6,747 bases of DNA, from assembly GCA_015711775.1 (NCBI GenBank), contig JACVJB010000048.1, positions 1 to 6,747 of the forward strand. The letters are read 5' to 3'. Under the pieces are notes generated by a model. It did no database searches, was not told the origin of the DNA, and saw nothing but the letters and a program-made list of their open reading frames with translations. Positions 6,432 to 6,747 of the stretch are shown here, piece after piece (the first letter of the stretch is position 1; each line of letters begins with the position of its first letter). The translations under genes were made by a program, and so were the position numbers. Source of the stretch: Actinomycetota bacterium. Lineage in GTDB: Bacteria; Actinomycetota; Humimicrobiia; Humimicrobiales; Humimicrobiaceae.

Positions 6432-6510
6432 AGCAATAGCCGGTTGCACTACTAGCTCAATACATTTCAAAGTGCCCAGTTACGAAATGTATGTCTTCGC
6501 CTCTATTACT
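6432..6510 (-). promoter_or_regulatory. Cyclic di-GMP-II riboswitch aptamer
   Basis: This element senses the second messenger cyclic di-GMP in the leader RNA of the CAP-domain gene. The minus strand contains CTGGGCACTT and, after a stem, TTGAGCTAGTAGTGCAACCG. From memory, these closely match the conserved core of the Clostridium acetobutylicum class II aptamer of known structure (TTGGGCACTT and TTGAGTTAGTAGTGCAACCG). The fold is complete. P1 pairs AGTAATAG (6510-6503) with CTATTGCT (6439-6432), 8 bp with one G-U. P2 pairs ATACATTTC (6492-6484) with GAAATGTAT (6468-6460), 9 bp. The pseudoknot pairs GCACT in the P2 loop (6475-6471) with AGTGC (6450-6446). A near-consensus promoter lies upstream and a terminator downstream. 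Whether it acts as an ON or an OFF switch is not settled by the sequence. Confidence 0.93.
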
Positions 6511-6574
6511 AAAACTTGTCTTTATTTAATTATCAAATAAACTAAATATATTTTAATATATACTTTGTATGGTA

Positions 6575-6603
6575 ATTGTATTAATATATTTCTATAATGT
6601 CAA
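6575..6603 (-). promoter_or_regulatory. Sigma-70 type promoter of the riboswitch/CAP gene transcript
   Basis: On the minus strand TTGACA (6603-6598), a 17-bp spacer and TACAAT (6580-6575) form a near-consensus housekeeping promoter. The predicted start is near 6568, about 58 nt before the riboswitch P1 and about 440 nt before the CAP start codon. The surrounding DNA is AT-rich, which raises the chance of false matches, but a full -35 match at ideal spacing upstream of a riboswitch is persuasive. Confidence 0.8.
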
Positions 6604-6747
6604 GAAAAATTTTAATAAATTTAAAAAAAGTGTATTTATTTCTATCAGCTCTTAAAAATATAAATAATACTATTTACTTTTAAAATATCCGGGATTACAG
6701 TAAATCTTCATAAAAAGTGCTATTAAGTTAAAAAATAATATATAAAA
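6604..6747. other. AT-rich intergenic tail without a recognised gene
   Basis: The last 144 bases are strongly AT-rich, with poly-A and poly-T tracts. No convincing reading frame, repeat array or RNA was found on either strand. It lies directly upstream of the -35 box and could act as an AT-rich (UP-like) upstream region for that promoter. Confidence 0.4.

Noticed and set aside
6243..6470. A 75-codon minus-strand frame opening at a TTG.
   Set aside because: It overlaps part of the aptamer and runs through an intrinsic terminator, has no ribosome site, and its translation resembles no protein family.
6403..6540. A 45-codon plus-strand frame starting MFLLLIVIFTAIAGCTTS that looks like a small lipoprotein or hydrophobic toxin opposite an antisense RNA.
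   Set aside because: It has no ribosome site, and most of it lies exactly antisense to the conserved cyclic di-GMP-II aptamer, which explains the sequence constraint here. The type I toxin-antitoxin idea was dropped once the riboswitch was recognised.

Overview
The window is an AT-rich bacterial segment with two functional blocks that meet tail to tail. Most coding sequences have Gram-positive-like Shine-Dalgarno sites (AGGAGG type), two products carry lipoprotein signal peptides, and a cyclic di-GMP-II riboswitch lies at the right-hand end. That riboswitch class is best known from Clostridia, so a clostridial or related anaerobic lineage is the most natural reading. The taxon is an inference: no rRNA or other marker gene is present.

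Left block, + strand, 1-3957: the right-hand part of a carbohydrate ABC transport operon of the ribose/CUT2 type. It holds the C-terminal part of one RbsC-like permease (cut by the window edge), a second complete RbsC-like permease, a lipid-anchored RbsB-like sugar-binding protein, and a TIM-barrel sugar (phosphate) isomerase/epimerase of the xylose-isomerase-like superfamily. Two different permeases in tandem suggest a heterodimeric channel, as in the rhamnose and autoinducer-2 transporters. The ATPase is not in the window and is presumably upstream. Together these genes would bind a sugar outside the cell, import it and isomerise it; the substrate cannot be read from the sequence. A strong 16-bp RNA hairpin without a U-run follows the binding-protein gene, and a 7-bp inverted repeat precedes the isomerase.

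Middle, + strand, 4238-5377: a membrane-anchored (lipoprotein) HtrA/DegP-type serine protease with an intact His-Asp-Ser triad and one PDZ domain. It ends at a bidirectional intrinsic terminator (5402-5436) shared with the convergent gene.

Right block, - strand, 6603 to 5536: a complete regulated transcription unit. A near-consensus sigma-70 promoter (TTGACA-17-TACAAT) drives a leader of about 440 nt containing a cyclic di-GMP-II riboswitch aptamer (6432-6510), an intrinsic terminator (6346-6374), a spacer, and a second intrinsic terminator (6144-6181) whose U-run ends five nucleotides before the Shine-Dalgarno site of a secreted or membrane-anchored CAP/SCP-domain protein (5536-6126). This is the most interesting part: a predicted cyclic di-GMP-controlled extracellular CAP protein with two successive terminators in its leader. 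The last 140 or so bases are very AT-rich, with no gene recognised.
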